Positions 39,402 to 49,039 of a stretch of DNA of 64,000 nucleotides are shown in pieces. The DNA is from Rhodoligotrophos appendicifer. Lineage in GTDB: Bacteria; Pseudomonadota; Alphaproteobacteria; Rhizobiales; Im1. Both the position numbers and the translations under genes were made by a program. The stretch spans positions 744,001-808,000 of the forward strand of contig NZ_VHKL01000001.1 of NCBI RefSeq assembly GCF_007474605.1. Direction: 5' to 3'. Position 1 is the stretch's first letter, and every line of letters starts with the position of its first letter. The notes under the pieces were generated by a model. The model did no database searches. It had not been told where the DNA came from and saw only the letters and a list, made by a program, of their open reading frames with translations.

Positions 39402-40838
39402 ATGCCTCGTATAATCGGCGGGTCGACGGCTCCGGCAGATTTCGGCAAGATGCTAGGGGACCTCGCCACAACTATGTACGGCGACACCGCGCGGACTGAG
39501 TTCAATAGACAGAGAATCTACGCAGCGCAGCGCGAGAACGTTGAAACCGACAACGCCGGCCGGATGCTGGCCGATCCGAACTTTAGTGATGCGGCGAGGC
39601 TGCAAGCCACGCTACATTTGGCGGGTAAGGAGCCGATCGACATCGGCAGAGCACTGCTCACCAAATTTGCCTACAAGCTGAAACCTAAGGATCCGATGCT
39701 TTCTCAGGCCTGGGTCGGCGCCGGCAACGATTACGGCTCGTCTCCCATGGGATTTGATGAGCAGATGGCTCAGAAGGACCGCTTCAAGAACATGAACATC
39801 GGCCAGCGCCGATGGGAGACCGAGCAGAACATAGGTCAGCAGCGGTATGAATTCGATCAGACGCCGGTCGAGGCACTCGTCGGCGGCCGGCCAGCATACG
39901 TTCCGCGGTCGGGTGCATTTGCACCAGAGGTAGCGCCCGTTCTCGCGGAAACGGAGATCAAGGCAGCACTCGCCGGCCGGTCCTTCGACAACGGCTTTGA
40001 AGGGCTGAACGCGCCACAGCAGCGTTACCTCGGTGTCGACGCCGACCTCGGCGACGACCCAGCCGCCGCCTTCGACACCTATCAGCGGCTCGCTGTCGAG
40101 CAAGGCATGGCGCCAAAGGCAGCGCGGCAGTACGCGCTCAGCCAGGCCAGCCGCCGCGGTAACGGGATGAGCGTTACGACCAGCCCTGACGGTGCCACAA
40201 CAATCGAGATGGGTGGCACTCCGGGGCTTGAGCGTGGGGTCCGAGCGGACCTGCAGAAGGCTGACTTCGCCAATGCTCGGTTCAAAACCCTTCTGGAGAA
40301 GACCCGGGAAGCAGCGCTAAAAGACCCGAGCAACTTCGGCATAGTCGGCGTGGGAAAAGGCATTTTCCAGGACACGCGCGAGGTGCTGGGGACCGTTGCG
40401 AGGGAGGCGGGCTATCACGACCCCGAAGAGATGCTTGGTCAGATGCGGAACTCGGCTCTGCGCCAGGGCATCAATCCGGATCTGTTGCCGAGCGCATACG
40501 ATAGCGACTTGCCCGCCCTGCAAACACTGTCCGACCTCCTGGTTTTCTCGGCGGCCGAGGCGCTCGCCGGTCAGAAGGGACGCGACGTCTCGAATGCTGA
40601 TGTTGAACGCTTCCGCAGAATCGCCGGCGGAGCCGATGACTGGCTGATGAGCCAGACCAAATACCTCTCCAAATTGCAGACGCTCGGCGAAGCCCTGTCC
40701 GCAGCCCAGCAGCCCGTGGATCAATATCTAGGCCGTGCAGCGCCACCGCCGGCAGCGCCACCTCCAGCAGAGGCAGCCGCCGCGCCGAGCGTCGTCTACG
40801 AGTATGTGCCCGGCCAGGGCCTCAGGAGGAAACCATGA
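39402..40838 (+). CDS. Phage-like internal virion / structural protein
   Basis: The 478-residue protein starts MPRIIGGSTAPADFGKMLGD and is rich in Ala, Gln, Arg and Gly, with helical amphipathic stretches such as QMAQKDRFKNMNIGQRRWET. It ends with a Pro/Ala-rich linker (PPPAAPPPAEAAAAP) and VVYEYVPGQGLRRKP, a tail common in proteins of podovirus-like tail or ejection modules. The identification rests on composition and on the partner gene, whose start overlaps its stop codon by four bases. No portal, terminase or capsid gene is in the window. Confidence 0.6.
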   Translation: MPRIIGGSTAPADFGKMLGDLATTMYGDTARTEFNRQRIYAAQRENVETDNAGRMLADPNFSDAARLQATLHLAGKEPIDIGRALLTKFAYKLKPKDPMLSQAWVGAGNDYGSSPMGFDEQMAQKDRFKNMNIGQRRWETEQNIGQQRYEFDQTPVEALVGGRPAYVPRSGAFAPEVAPVLAETEIKAALAGRSFDNGFEGLNAPQQRYLGVDADLGDDPAAAFDTYQRLAVEQGMAPKAARQYALSQASRRGNGMSVTTSPDGATTIEMGGTPGLERGVRADLQKADFANARFKTLLEKTREAALKDPSNFGIVGVGKGIFQDTREVLGTVAREAGYHDPEEMLGQMRNSALRQGINPDLLPSAYDSDLPALQTLSDLLVFSAAEALAGQKGRDVSNADVERFRRIAGGADDWLMSQTKYLSKLQTLGEALSAAQQPVDQYLGRAAPPPAAPPPAEAAAAPSVVYEYVPGQGLRRKP

Positions 40839-43795
40839 TCGAGGTTCGCGGCCCCAATGGCCTTGTGGTTCAGTTTCCTGACGGCACTGATGAGGGCACC
40901 ATCTCCAGCGCCATGGAGGGAGCGATCGCGCAGCACAGCGGCGCCGCCTCCATGCCAACCGCGCCGACCGCTGAAGTCGATGTACAATGGGCACCACAGC
41001 AGCCCGTGCCTGTGGAGGCAGACAACAATCCACTGATCGGCGGCTTCAACACGGTCAGCTCGCTTATGTCGGGTGTGCCTGTCGAGGCTCTCAACGCAGG
41101 CGCCGCCAGAACAGCGCGCCCGCTACAGATAGGAGCGCAGGCCGTCGGGCGTGGCGCGGCCGATCTTGTCAGCATGCCGTTTGATCTCTCAGCTGCCGCA
41201 ATCAACACCGGTGTCGGTGCAGCCAACATGTTCGGCGCCGACCTGGAGCCGATCCGGCCGAACGTCAGCGGCACGCTGGCCGACCTTGCGTCAAGCGGCA
41301 TGCGTGCCGCCGGGGTCGAACCTATAGATCCCGAAGACATGAGCTGGGCGGAGCGTACGGCTTACAACATCGGCCGCTTCGGCAGCCAGGCCGTGACGGG
41401 CGCGGGCGCCACAGTGCCGCTCGCCGTCGCCAGAGGCTCCACAATCGCCGGCGGTTCAGCCGTTCCAAACGTCGGGGACGCTATGCTGCGACCCTACTTT
41501 GACAACGCTGCACGGACTTTCGCAGGCGACGCGGCTGCCGGTATGGGCGCGGGCGCCGGTGTGACTGCGGCGCAGGCCGTAGCACCTGACAGCCCGCTTG
41601 CGGAAGGTGTCGGCGCGTTCGGCGGCGGCATGGCTGGCGCTGGCGCCGCGGGGCTTACCGGATGGCTTGGCAACTTGGTGGCCGGCATTGCGCGGCGCAG
41701 CGCGGACCCACACATCCCTATGGATGCGGAGAGCGGGCAACCTTACCGGCGGGGCGATGTGAACACGGCGGCGCAGTTGCTGCAGGACGCCACATCGAAC
41801 CCCAGCGTCGCCGGCCAAAACATCCTCGAGAATGCCGGCTACTTCCGGAAGGCCGATCTCCCGATCCCGACCACAGGTCTCCTGGCCGACGACAAGGGCT
41901 TTGCCGCCGCGGAGGGTGCCGCTCGATCGGTCGACCCGGTTCCCTTCGCTGAACGTGATGCGCGCGTTCAGGCTGGCGCGAATGACCGCGTAGCCTCCCT
42001 CAGCAATCCTGCTGCGGATCCCATGGCGGCACGGCGCTTCGCCGAACAGACTGCGGCCGAGCGCATCGGTGCTGCAGAGGCAGGCGAGCTGACCGCGCGT
42101 GATGCATCGGAGTTCGCCGCTCGCGCCGAGCGTGATCTTGGCGCGCCGCTCCAGCCGATCGCCAACGCGGAATCCCGGGCGAACGCCAGCGGCGCGCTGG
42201 ACGAGGCATTGGTCGATCAGACCTATCGCCCCATGCGGGCCCAGAAGAACGAGCTCTACAACGCGATCGATCCGGAGGGCTCGGTCCAGCGCTCCACTCA
42301 GCCGCTGGTCGAGGCCGTGCAGACGGTGCGTCAGGCTGAGGCGGGGCTTCCGCCAAGCATGCGCACGAACAGCGCCATCCTGAACGACATTGCGCGCCTC
42401 GTGGATGAGGAAGGCAACGCGGCGCAGATGAGCTTCGCCGACATGCAGTCCATGCGCCAGCGGCTCTCGCAGGAGGCCCAGGTGGCGCGTATGGCGCAGC
42501 AGTTCTCCCTGGCCGACGCCTATGACGGCGTCCGGGCAGCGATCGGGCAGGATGCTCGCCGGCTTGCTGAGGAAGGTACGGAGGCTGGAGCGCGCGCCAG
42601 GGAGGCGAACCGCTTCTATGCCGAGGATTACGCCCCACTGTTCCGCGCCGGCCCTGGCGACCCCGCTGAGCAACTCACGCGAGGCATCGAGCGCGATCCT
42701 ACACGGTCGACCACACCGCCGTCGCAGACTGCGCGGCTGTTCCTGTCGCAGCCGGAAAAGGTCGAGAGCCTGCAGCGTGTGTTGCAGGCGTCGCCTTCGA
42801 AGGCTGTCGGCGAAAAGGCTGTGGGGGATTATCTCCGATCGGAGTTCGCCACACAGTCGGTCAACGCCGACGGTTCGCTGCACAGGGGCCGAGCGGGCAA
42901 GTGGCTGAATGACAACGCGTCGGTGCTCGAGCGCTTCCCCGCTGCGCAACAGGAGCTCCGCGCGATCTTCGATGAGGCCGGCAAGCGTGGCGCCACGGCG
43001 CAACAGACGCGGGAACAGCTCGAGCAAGCCCGCAAGGCGGTCCGCGCTACAGAGCGCGAGATCGAACAGGGCGCGGCTGGCCTGCTGATCGGCAATGATC
43101 CGGCGAAGGTCGCTGCGAAGGCGCTGCGGGATAACCTTCGCGATCGTGCCGAGGTGATGCGCGAGGTCGGTGCTCTCGTGAAGACCGATCCTGTTGCACG
43201 AGCGGGCTGGAAGCAGGCTGTCGCCGAGGCCGTCATCAGCAAGGTGACCAGTGCCACAAAGACCAGCGGCAGCGAGGGCTTCGATGTCACTTACCGGCGA
43301 CTCGCATCCGAATTCAAGGACAGTGAGAAAGCGCTCGCTGAGGTGTTCGACCCCGAAGAAATGAACACGCTACGGCAGTCGCACAAGCTGCTCGAGACAT
43401 TCGAGAAGATGCCGAAATCCAGAGGCCGAGCTTTGACCGCAGAGAAGAAGGACAGCCTCGCAATGAAGCTGTTCGAGCTCGGCTCAAAAGGTATGTACGG
43501 CGTCCTAAAGGGCGGCGGCATTACCCGAACGGCGAAGATCGCCCTCTCTGTGATGCCAAACAAGCGGCAGCGCGTCGATGATCTGATGACGCTGGCGTTC
43601 TTCGATCCGGAGGTGGCGACTTACCTGTTGGGCAAGCAGATGCCAAAGGCCGGCAAGACTTCCAACCCGTGGATCCGGCGCTTCCTGGCGGCTGCTGCGG
43701 CGTCGCGGGAAGAGGATAACGGCGAGGAAGAAGTGGGGCTGGATTCGCTTGAAATCACGACCCGGGCGGCAGGAGAACGGAGGGAGGTCCCCTGA
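40835..43795 (+). CDS. Large phage-like internal (ejection) virion protein
   Basis: The 986-residue protein opens with MIEVRGPNGLVVQFPDGTDE, the start motif (V-x-FPDGT) often seen in large internal virion proteins of podovirus-like phages and GTA-type tails. A Gly/Ala-rich hydrophobic part (about 180-290) could insert into membranes. Long helical and coiled-coil stretches follow (TREQLEQARKAVRATEREIE). The C-terminus is charged. It is translationally coupled to the gene before it. The frame is intact over 3 kb, although the rest of a prophage is absent. Confidence 0.6.
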   Translation: MIEVRGPNGLVVQFPDGTDEGTISSAMEGAIAQHSGAASMPTAPTAEVDVQWAPQQPVPVEADNNPLIGGFNTVSSLMSGVPVEALNAGAARTARPLQIGAQAVGRGAADLVSMPFDLSAAAINTGVGAANMFGADLEPIRPNVSGTLADLASSGMRAAGVEPIDPEDMSWAERTAYNIGRFGSQAVTGAGATVPLAVARGSTIAGGSAVPNVGDAMLRPYFDNAARTFAGDAAAGMGAGAGVTAAQAVAPDSPLAEGVGAFGGGMAGAGAAGLTGWLGNLVAGIARRSADPHIPMDAESGQPYRRGDVNTAAQLLQDATSNPSVAGQNILENAGYFRKADLPIPTTGLLADDKGFAAAEGAARSVDPVPFAERDARVQAGANDRVASLSNPAADPMAARRFAEQTAAERIGAAEAGELTARDASEFAARAERDLGAPLQPIANAESRANASGALDEALVDQTYRPMRAQKNELYNAIDPEGSVQRSTQPLVEAVQTVRQAEAGLPPSMRTNSAILNDIARLVDEEGNAAQMSFADMQSMRQRLSQEAQVARMAQQFSLADAYDGVRAAIGQDARRLAEEGTEAGARAREANRFYAEDYAPLFRAGPGDPAEQLTRGIERDPTRSTTPPSQTARLFLSQPEKVESLQRVLQASPSKAVGEKAVGDYLRSEFATQSVNADGSLHRGRAGKWLNDNASVLERFPAAQQELRAIFDEAGKRGATAQQTREQLEQARKAVRATEREIEQGAAGLLIGNDPAKVAAKALRDNLRDRAEVMREVGALVKTDPVARAGWKQAVAEAVISKVTSATKTSGSEGFDVTYRRLASEFKDSEKALAEVFDPEEMNTLRQSHKLLETFEKMPKSRGRALTAEKKDSLAMKLFELGSKGMYGVLKGGGITRTAKIALSVMPNKRQRVDDLMTLAFFDPEVATYLLGKQMPKAGKTSNPWIRRFLAAAAASREEDNGEEEVGLDSLEITTRAAGERREVP

Positions 43796-43960
43796 AGGAT
43801 GGGGCCATTTTCAAGCCAAGCCCAGCCCAGCTATGTGTCGCTAGGCGTAGTCGAGGTGCTTGCACTGAGCGAAGCGAATCGATCATCGTAGTCGCGTAGG
43901 CGCGATACTGCCTGAAGCCGCAGCTCTCCGGTCCAGCAGTGGTTCAAGAGCTGCTGAGTA

Positions 43961-44524
43961 TCAACAGAAAGCTTTCGCGCCTGCCATACCGAGACCCAGC
44001 GCAACTGCGCCTTCAGTGAAGGCCCCGGGGTTTTCAGTGACCATGCCCATGGTCATCAGTCCTGCGCCGCCCGCGATTGCGATTTTTGCCCCTAAACAGC
44101 CTAGAGAGCTGTTAGCCAAGATCATCGGTTCATCGATACCCAGATCTTGTCCCGCGGAAACACTCCTCCAGTTCTGCGACAGCTCACTCCGAAGCATCGG
44201 AAGAACGCCGCCTTTGGTGCGTTCACTGTTGCGAAAAGCATCCAAAACACTCGCGTCCGTTATGCCTGCCTCATCAATGGCGCGCTGTAAGCCCGCTTCT
44301 CCCACAAACTCGACCGCCTCTAGGAGAAAGGTGACGTTACCATCGAGCCGCCGCAAAGCATCGCTAACATTCTTTGGTGGGTTTTGCCGAGCGCCGGCCT
44401 GTGTCGAGCCTGGCAGTGATGCCACCGCTTTCTGAAACTCAAGTATGGCTTGTGAGTCGGCAATGGCCTCACGGAGGCGCGATATATCGAGCTCGGCTCT
44501 TTCACCCATTTTGTCCCCCGACAT
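43961..44524 (-). CDS. Unrecognised protein with a Gly-rich hydrophobic C-terminus
   Basis: From the ATG at 44524 (AGAGG site nine bases upstream) the protein has about 187 residues: MSGDKMGERAELDISRLREA, then helical segments. The end is hydrophobic and Gly-rich (GAKIAIAGGAGLMTMGMV, VALGLGMAGAKAFC), enough for one or two membrane spans. It is convergent with the phage-like genes. A soluble helical part with a membrane-active tail is a layout seen in some toxins and holin-like proteins, but I claim no function. Confidence 0.55.
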   Translation of the reverse strand: MSGDKMGERAELDISRLREAIADSQAILEFQKAVASLPGSTQAGARQNPPKNVSDALRRLDGNVTFLLEAVEFVGEAGLQRAIDEAGITDASVLDAFRNSERTKGGVLPMLRSELSQNWRSVSAGQDLGIDEPMILANSSLGCLGAKIAIAGGAGLMTMGMVTENPGAFTEGAVALGLGMAGAKAFC

Positions 44525-45001
44525 GCTCTGAACCTCTTTTTCATCAACTCTTATCAAGTCGAAGCGAAACCTCGGACCTATTTGAAGGCGGGTCAAGCTA
44601 ACAACTGCTGCGGGAACCGGTCCGAAAAGACCGCTTATGGAAACTATTTCACAGGAGCCAGCGCCAATTGATCACGGAGCAAGTAGCCGTGACATCGTAA
44701 TCGTCTCCCCGTCTGGTCATCGCACTGAGGTCGTCCTCTGCACAGTGCTGATCTGTCCGATCCTGCGGAAAGCGCCGCGTAAGAAGATCCACTAAGCTTA
44801 ACGGATCCCCGACGTGGAGGCGGCCAACCTGGGCAATGTTTGGCGAATGCTCACAGGGGGCTTGAGTCCGGCGGGGCCCATGGGCAATTTGCACACCGCC
44901 GCGGTCGCGTTACCCTTACGGTGCCGGCCATCGCCCAAATCCCCGAAGCAGGTTCGTACTTTTTTCTACGAAGCGAAGAGTCAACGGTGCAATGGATCGA
45001 G
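44525..45001. other. 477-base gap before eutB
   Basis: The eutB frame stays open back to 44840, but that part lacks family residues. I see no other gene. Promoters for the divergent flanking genes should be here. Confidence 0.35.
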
Positions 45002-46006
45002 ATGACAGTCACCCTGGAAGAAATTGAAGCTGCACATTCGCGAATAGCGGGCAAAATCGAGCAGACCTCAATTGTCGCCTCCGCCTCTTTGACGGACAGC
45101 GAAGGCTCTCCGGTCCATCTGAAGCTCGAGCATCGGCAGGTCACCGGTAGCTTCAAGCTCAGAGGGGCTACGAATGCCATCACCCTCCTGACCCCCGAGG
45201 AGCGGCGCCGGGGCGTCGTAACCATGTCGACCGGCAATCACGGTAAGGCCTTAGCCTTCGCAGCATGCAGGGAGGGCATCCGGACAATAATCTGCATGTC
45301 CAGCATGGTACCTTCCAACAAAGTTGAGGCTATCAGAAGTACCGGCGCGGAGGTGCGCATCATCGGCGCGAGCCAAGACGAGGCGGAGGACGAGGTATAC
45401 CGGCTCGTCGAAGCCGAGGGAGTAAGGCTTATTTCGCCGTTCGACGATGCTGCTGTGATCGCTGGTCAAGGCACGATTGGGCTGGAGATTGCACACGCTA
45501 TTCCGAGGTCACCGCTCGTGCTCGTTCCGCTGTCGGGCGGAGGACTCGCGGCAGGCACCGCGATCGCTTTGAAAGCTTCGGATCCATCGGCCCGCGTCGT
45601 TGGTGTGTCGATGGAACGTGGCGCTGCGATGAAGGCGAGCCTCGACGCGGGAAAGCCTGTTCGTGTGGAAGAGCTTCCCTCGCTCGCTGACGCGCTTGGC
45701 GGTGGGATCGGTCTCGGGAACCGGCTGACCTTTCAACTCTGCAAGGATCTCCTGGATGATGTCATGCTGGTGACAGAAGACGAGATCGCCGGCGCCATAA
45801 GCCACATTTATCGCGTGGAGAGGGAAGTGGTCGAAGGCGCCGGCGCCGTGGGAGTGGCTGCTTTGCTATCCGGCAAGGTTAAGCCTGATGGACCGGTCGT
45901 TGCGGTCCTGTCCGGCCGTAACATCGACATGGCTTCGCATAACAGGATTGTGGGCTTACATCGCACACCAACCGAGGGGCCTCCTCGACTGGTCTACCCG
46001 CTCTAG
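45002..46006 (+). CDS. eutB: Threonine-dehydratase-like PLP enzyme, (hydroxy)ectoine-utilisation EutB type
   Basis: This fold-type II PLP enzyme has the Schiff-base Lys in QVTGSFKLRGATNAI, the phosphate-cup GGGLAAGTAIAL and STGNHGKALAFAA. Segments such as AVIAGQGTIGLEI, VSMERGAAMKASLDAG and DALGGGIGLGNR closely resemble EutB, the proposed hydroxyectoine dehydratase. The usual partner eutC and the ectoine hydrolase genes are not adjacent, but an Ehu-type importer lies 4 kb downstream. The ATG at 45002 fits EutB; the ribosome site is weak. Activity on serine or threonine remains possible. Confidence 0.82.
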   Translation: MTVTLEEIEAAHSRIAGKIEQTSIVASASLTDSEGSPVHLKLEHRQVTGSFKLRGATNAITLLTPEERRRGVVTMSTGNHGKALAFAACREGIRTIICMSSMVPSNKVEAIRSTGAEVRIIGASQDEAEDEVYRLVEAEGVRLISPFDDAAVIAGQGTIGLEIAHAIPRSPLVLVPLSGGGLAAGTAIALKASDPSARVVGVSMERGAAMKASLDAGKPVRVEELPSLADALGGGIGLGNRLTFQLCKDLLDDVMLVTEDEIAGAISHIYRVEREVVEGAGAVGVAALLSGKVKPDGPVVAVLSGRNIDMASHNRIVGLHRTPTEGPPRLVYPL

Positions 46007-46117
46007 TGTCGCATCGCCTTTGCTCTTACAGGCTGTTTCCGGCCGGCTCCGGGATCTTTGCCACCGTGATCATCGTCTCGGCGAAGGGGCTTCTGAAGCG
46101 AAGCTTCAGGCTGAATC

Positions 46118-47017
46118 TTAAGACGAAGCGCGGACCCTCCGAGGCAAATCTTTCATTGATGTCATCACCTGATAACCCCATGCAGGATCCAGATTTTCAT
46201 CAACGATCCCCCGTAAAGTTTTCAGCTGTTGCTCGTTGAAATAATCGACATATCCATGCACTTTGCCCCGGCGGACTTTGAAGGAGCGTGGATCGGAAGG
46301 ATCAGTCGGACGTAGACCTGAGTTTTGATAATAATGATCGCGTTCCAGCCGCTGTAGATTTTCGAAGGCGCAAAAGTCGACAGCTTCTCGGATTTGTTCG
46401 GCAGTAAAACTCTCGCCAAGGAAGCGGCTGATCCTGCCCAATTCCAGCTCCGACGACTCCCTCATCTCCTCATACTTTACGAGCATCATTCCAGGCAATT
46501 GATGGGTCGCATAAAGCCAATGGTTCATGTAGGCGATAATCGTGTTGATCCCGAAGCCAGGCTGAGTGGCAAACGTGAAAAGGTCTTTCCCTTCAGATAA
46601 GTTTTCGCGCCTGCCTGGACCACGCATTGTGATCTGATGATATTGCGACACGGCGACGTCCAGCGGGTGGCGGCCAAGAAACAGTACGCGCGACTTCCGG
46701 TACCGGCTCTTATCGGCCTGAAGTGCCGCTACGCCGCCCAAGGGCAAACAATCATGGCTGAAATAGATATTCGGAATCCGCGGGTTTAGGAGGTGTAAAT
46801 CGCTGTATCCAATCAGAAGACCATCTGGCAGGTCGTAAGTTACCTGATAGAGGCGAGTGAGCATGGCCCGCAGCCATGTTCGACCAGACTTTGGAAATGA
46901 GACGACAACGAAATCTGCGCTCTTGACGCGCTGTCTGTCTTGAAGCACCTCCCGAAACTGCTTTCGAGCCTTCGGAGAATTTATCAGCTTTGGGATTAGC
47001 CTGAACGCCGGGTGCAT
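46118..47017 (-). CDS. Sulfotransferase-domain protein
   Basis: The PAPS-binding elements are visible: the 5'-phosphosulfate loop in VSFPKSGRTWLRAMLTRL (near residue 40) and the 3'-phosphate region in FLGRHPLDVAVSQYHQI. A family-typical end, FKVRRGKVHGYVDYFNEQQL, follows. Such enzymes transfer sulfate from PAPS to sugars, lipids or small molecules, for example in surface polysaccharides or Nod factors. The acceptor is unknown. There is no membrane anchor. At 299 residues it has the normal length. Confidence 0.82.
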   Translation of the reverse strand: MHPAFRLIPKLINSPKARKQFREVLQDRQRVKSADFVVVSFPKSGRTWLRAMLTRLYQVTYDLPDGLLIGYSDLHLLNPRIPNIYFSHDCLPLGGVAALQADKSRYRKSRVLFLGRHPLDVAVSQYHQITMRGPGRRENLSEGKDLFTFATQPGFGINTIIAYMNHWLYATHQLPGMMLVKYEEMRESSELELGRISRFLGESFTAEQIREAVDFCAFENLQRLERDHYYQNSGLRPTDPSDPRSFKVRRGKVHGYVDYFNEQQLKTLRGIVDENLDPAWGYQVMTSMKDLPRRVRASS

Positions 47018-47350
47018 TTTTCCCCCTACAGAAACATTAGTTTAGCCGGTGCAGTCGAGAGGCCGAAGCCGAGATTTCTCAGTCCCCTTTGTCTCGCTTT
47101 AATGACATCTCACTCTAACCACTCTGATCATTGTCGGTGCCACATTTGGCCCGAGTTTCCGCAACGCTGAGCTCGCAAGAACTTGGTCCTCCCGATAGAG
47201 AGCAGCGCAGCTCACGGAACAAGGTAATTGGTCTTGTTGGGAAGTTTGACGAGGCTTGCAAGACCCGGCATACAGAGGCTGTATGGCGTTTTTCATTGCA
47301 CATACGTCGCCTCCATTAAACCGTATCTGGCATAGGTTGAGCAGCCACGT
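47018..47350. other. 333-base gap between divergent sulfotransferase and corA
   Basis: No gene-like frame is seen. It holds the two divergent promoters. The start of corA has only a weak ribosome site (GGTTGAGCAG). Confidence 0.35.
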
Positions 47351-48334
47351 ATGATTATTGCTTATGCCATTTGCGAGGGCGTTCTGCAGCAGCTGGACCT
47401 TATTGATGGTCGAATTCCGGAGGCCGCTCTTTGGCTGGACCTTTTCGAGCCTACTCCCGAGGAGGAGCAACTCGTAGAAGCCTCGTTGCAGCTCGATGTG
47501 CCCACCTTAGACGAGATGCGTGAGATCGAGGAATCGGCCAGGCTTTATCAAGACGATCAAACGTTATTTATGGTCGCAAGCATTGTGACGGGAATTTCCG
47601 AACGGCGGCCCGTCATCAGCGAGGTGACGTTTGTTCTGACTCGCGAACATCTTGTAACCGTTCGGTATGCAGATCCGCTTCCCTTTAGAACCTTTGACTC
47701 CAAGTGCAAGAGAGAGCCACTGGCACATACCTCAAGTGATGCCATCTTCGCCTCCTTATTGGAGCACCTGACAAATCGCATCGCGGACGTTCTCGAAAAG
47801 GTTGAAGCGACCCTTACTCATTTATCGCGAGAGATCTTCGAGGAGGACGCTGATCAGTTGCCTTCGAAAAATTCGGCTCGGGCTGATCTTCAGAAGGTGA
47901 TTAAGCAGCTAGGGCGAACCAGTACTCTTACAATGAAACTGCGGGAAAGCCTCTTGAGCTTAAACAGGATCATCCCTTATGCGCGAAGTGGAGCGAAAGA
48001 TTGGCTGACGGGAAAGGCAGGGGCAATCCTTGATACCGTGGAGCGGGATGTTCGCTCACTGACTGAGTTTCAGGATCACGTCGCCGGGGAAATAAGCTTT
48101 TTGCTCGAAGCAACGTTGGGCCTCATTAACATAGAGCAGAACAGGATCATCAAGGTGTTCTCAATTGCCGCTGTCCTGTTCTTGCCGCCGACGCTGGTGG
48201 CGACCGCCTACGGGATGAATTTTGATCACATGCCGGAGCTGCACTGGACGTTCGGATATCCCTTTGCCTTGCTTATTATGATCTTGTCGGCAACGCTTCC
48301 CTATTATCTATTTAAGCGCAATAAGTGGCTATGA
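47351..48334 (+). CDS. corA: CorA family magnesium/cobalt channel
   Basis: CorA forms a pentameric Mg2+ channel in the inner membrane. The 327 residues show a long cytoplasmic part with coiled-coil, then two C-terminal membrane helices. The hallmark GMN follows the first helix (VATAYGMNFDHMPELHW), and the second helix ends in a basic tail (KRNKWL). The sequence IEESARLYQDDQTLFMVASI is typical. It is an extra transport gene in the island, not linked to its neighbours. Confidence 0.92.
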   Translation: MIIAYAICEGVLQQLDLIDGRIPEAALWLDLFEPTPEEEQLVEASLQLDVPTLDEMREIEESARLYQDDQTLFMVASIVTGISERRPVISEVTFVLTREHLVTVRYADPLPFRTFDSKCKREPLAHTSSDAIFASLLEHLTNRIADVLEKVEATLTHLSREIFEEDADQLPSKNSARADLQKVIKQLGRTSTLTMKLRESLLSLNRIIPYARSGAKDWLTGKAGAILDTVERDVRSLTEFQDHVAGEISFLLEATLGLINIEQNRIIKVFSIAAVLFLPPTLVATAYGMNFDHMPELHWTFGYPFALLIMILSATLPYYLFKRNKWL

Positions 48335-49039
48335 TGTTTAAGGCGGACAACGCTGCGAACAGCCTCAAAGGGGACTAAGAGGCCTCACGGTCTTGTCTGT
48401 CAGCCTCAGCGTGATTTGCTTTGACTGCAGCATTGGTGCGCGCGATTGTCTCGGGCGTGTTCCTTTTGCTGCGCCACTGCTGGGTCCCATAGCTAATGGC
48501 GCCTGCGAGATTGGGCGGCGTACTCTGGTCGCTTGTGACGGTGATTGGCGTGATCGTGCCGGCATCGGATATCCGCCCAGTTGGCTGGAGCCCCTTAAGA
48601 TCACGCGGGGCGTGAAGATCACGCGGAGCTAGAACGATATCTTAGCCCCTGGGACCACATTCGTTCTACATGCCTGCCTGCTGGACGAGGCCGAGCGCAT
48701 CGGCGTGCTGGTCGGCGGCACCTATGCGATGACAGAAACCGGCTCCGAACTGCTCTCGGCCGCCGGTGATGTGGACCTCTGCTGAGAGCCTCTGACGGAG
48801 GCCGCGTGCTTCACCATCGGATATAGCCGTAATCTGACAACCGTATCCAATGCATCAACACTATTCGCCATCACGCCGACCCGCCAAAAGCATCGGGTGT
48901 GTAAACTCGTTTTAAAAAGGATATGCTGGCTTTCCAGCGGTTGTAATAAGCTTCGCTGTTAGGCCTCTCGGGACTACTCGGCGATGCAACAGATTGTCCG
49001 CGCCCCCAATTACCCCCGACCAAACGTGAGAGAGATTGA
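48335..49039. other. 705-base gap with decayed coding DNA
   Basis: No intact gene. Around 48410-48610 the plus strand in one frame reads like a broken membrane protein (LVRAIVSGVFLLLRHCW, then a stop, then LGGVLWSLVTVIGVIVPASD). Around 48660-48780 another frame reads DEAERIGVLVGGTYAMTET before a stop. Neither is recognised. A GAGAGAG site at the end serves the following hydrolase gene. Confidence 0.4.
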
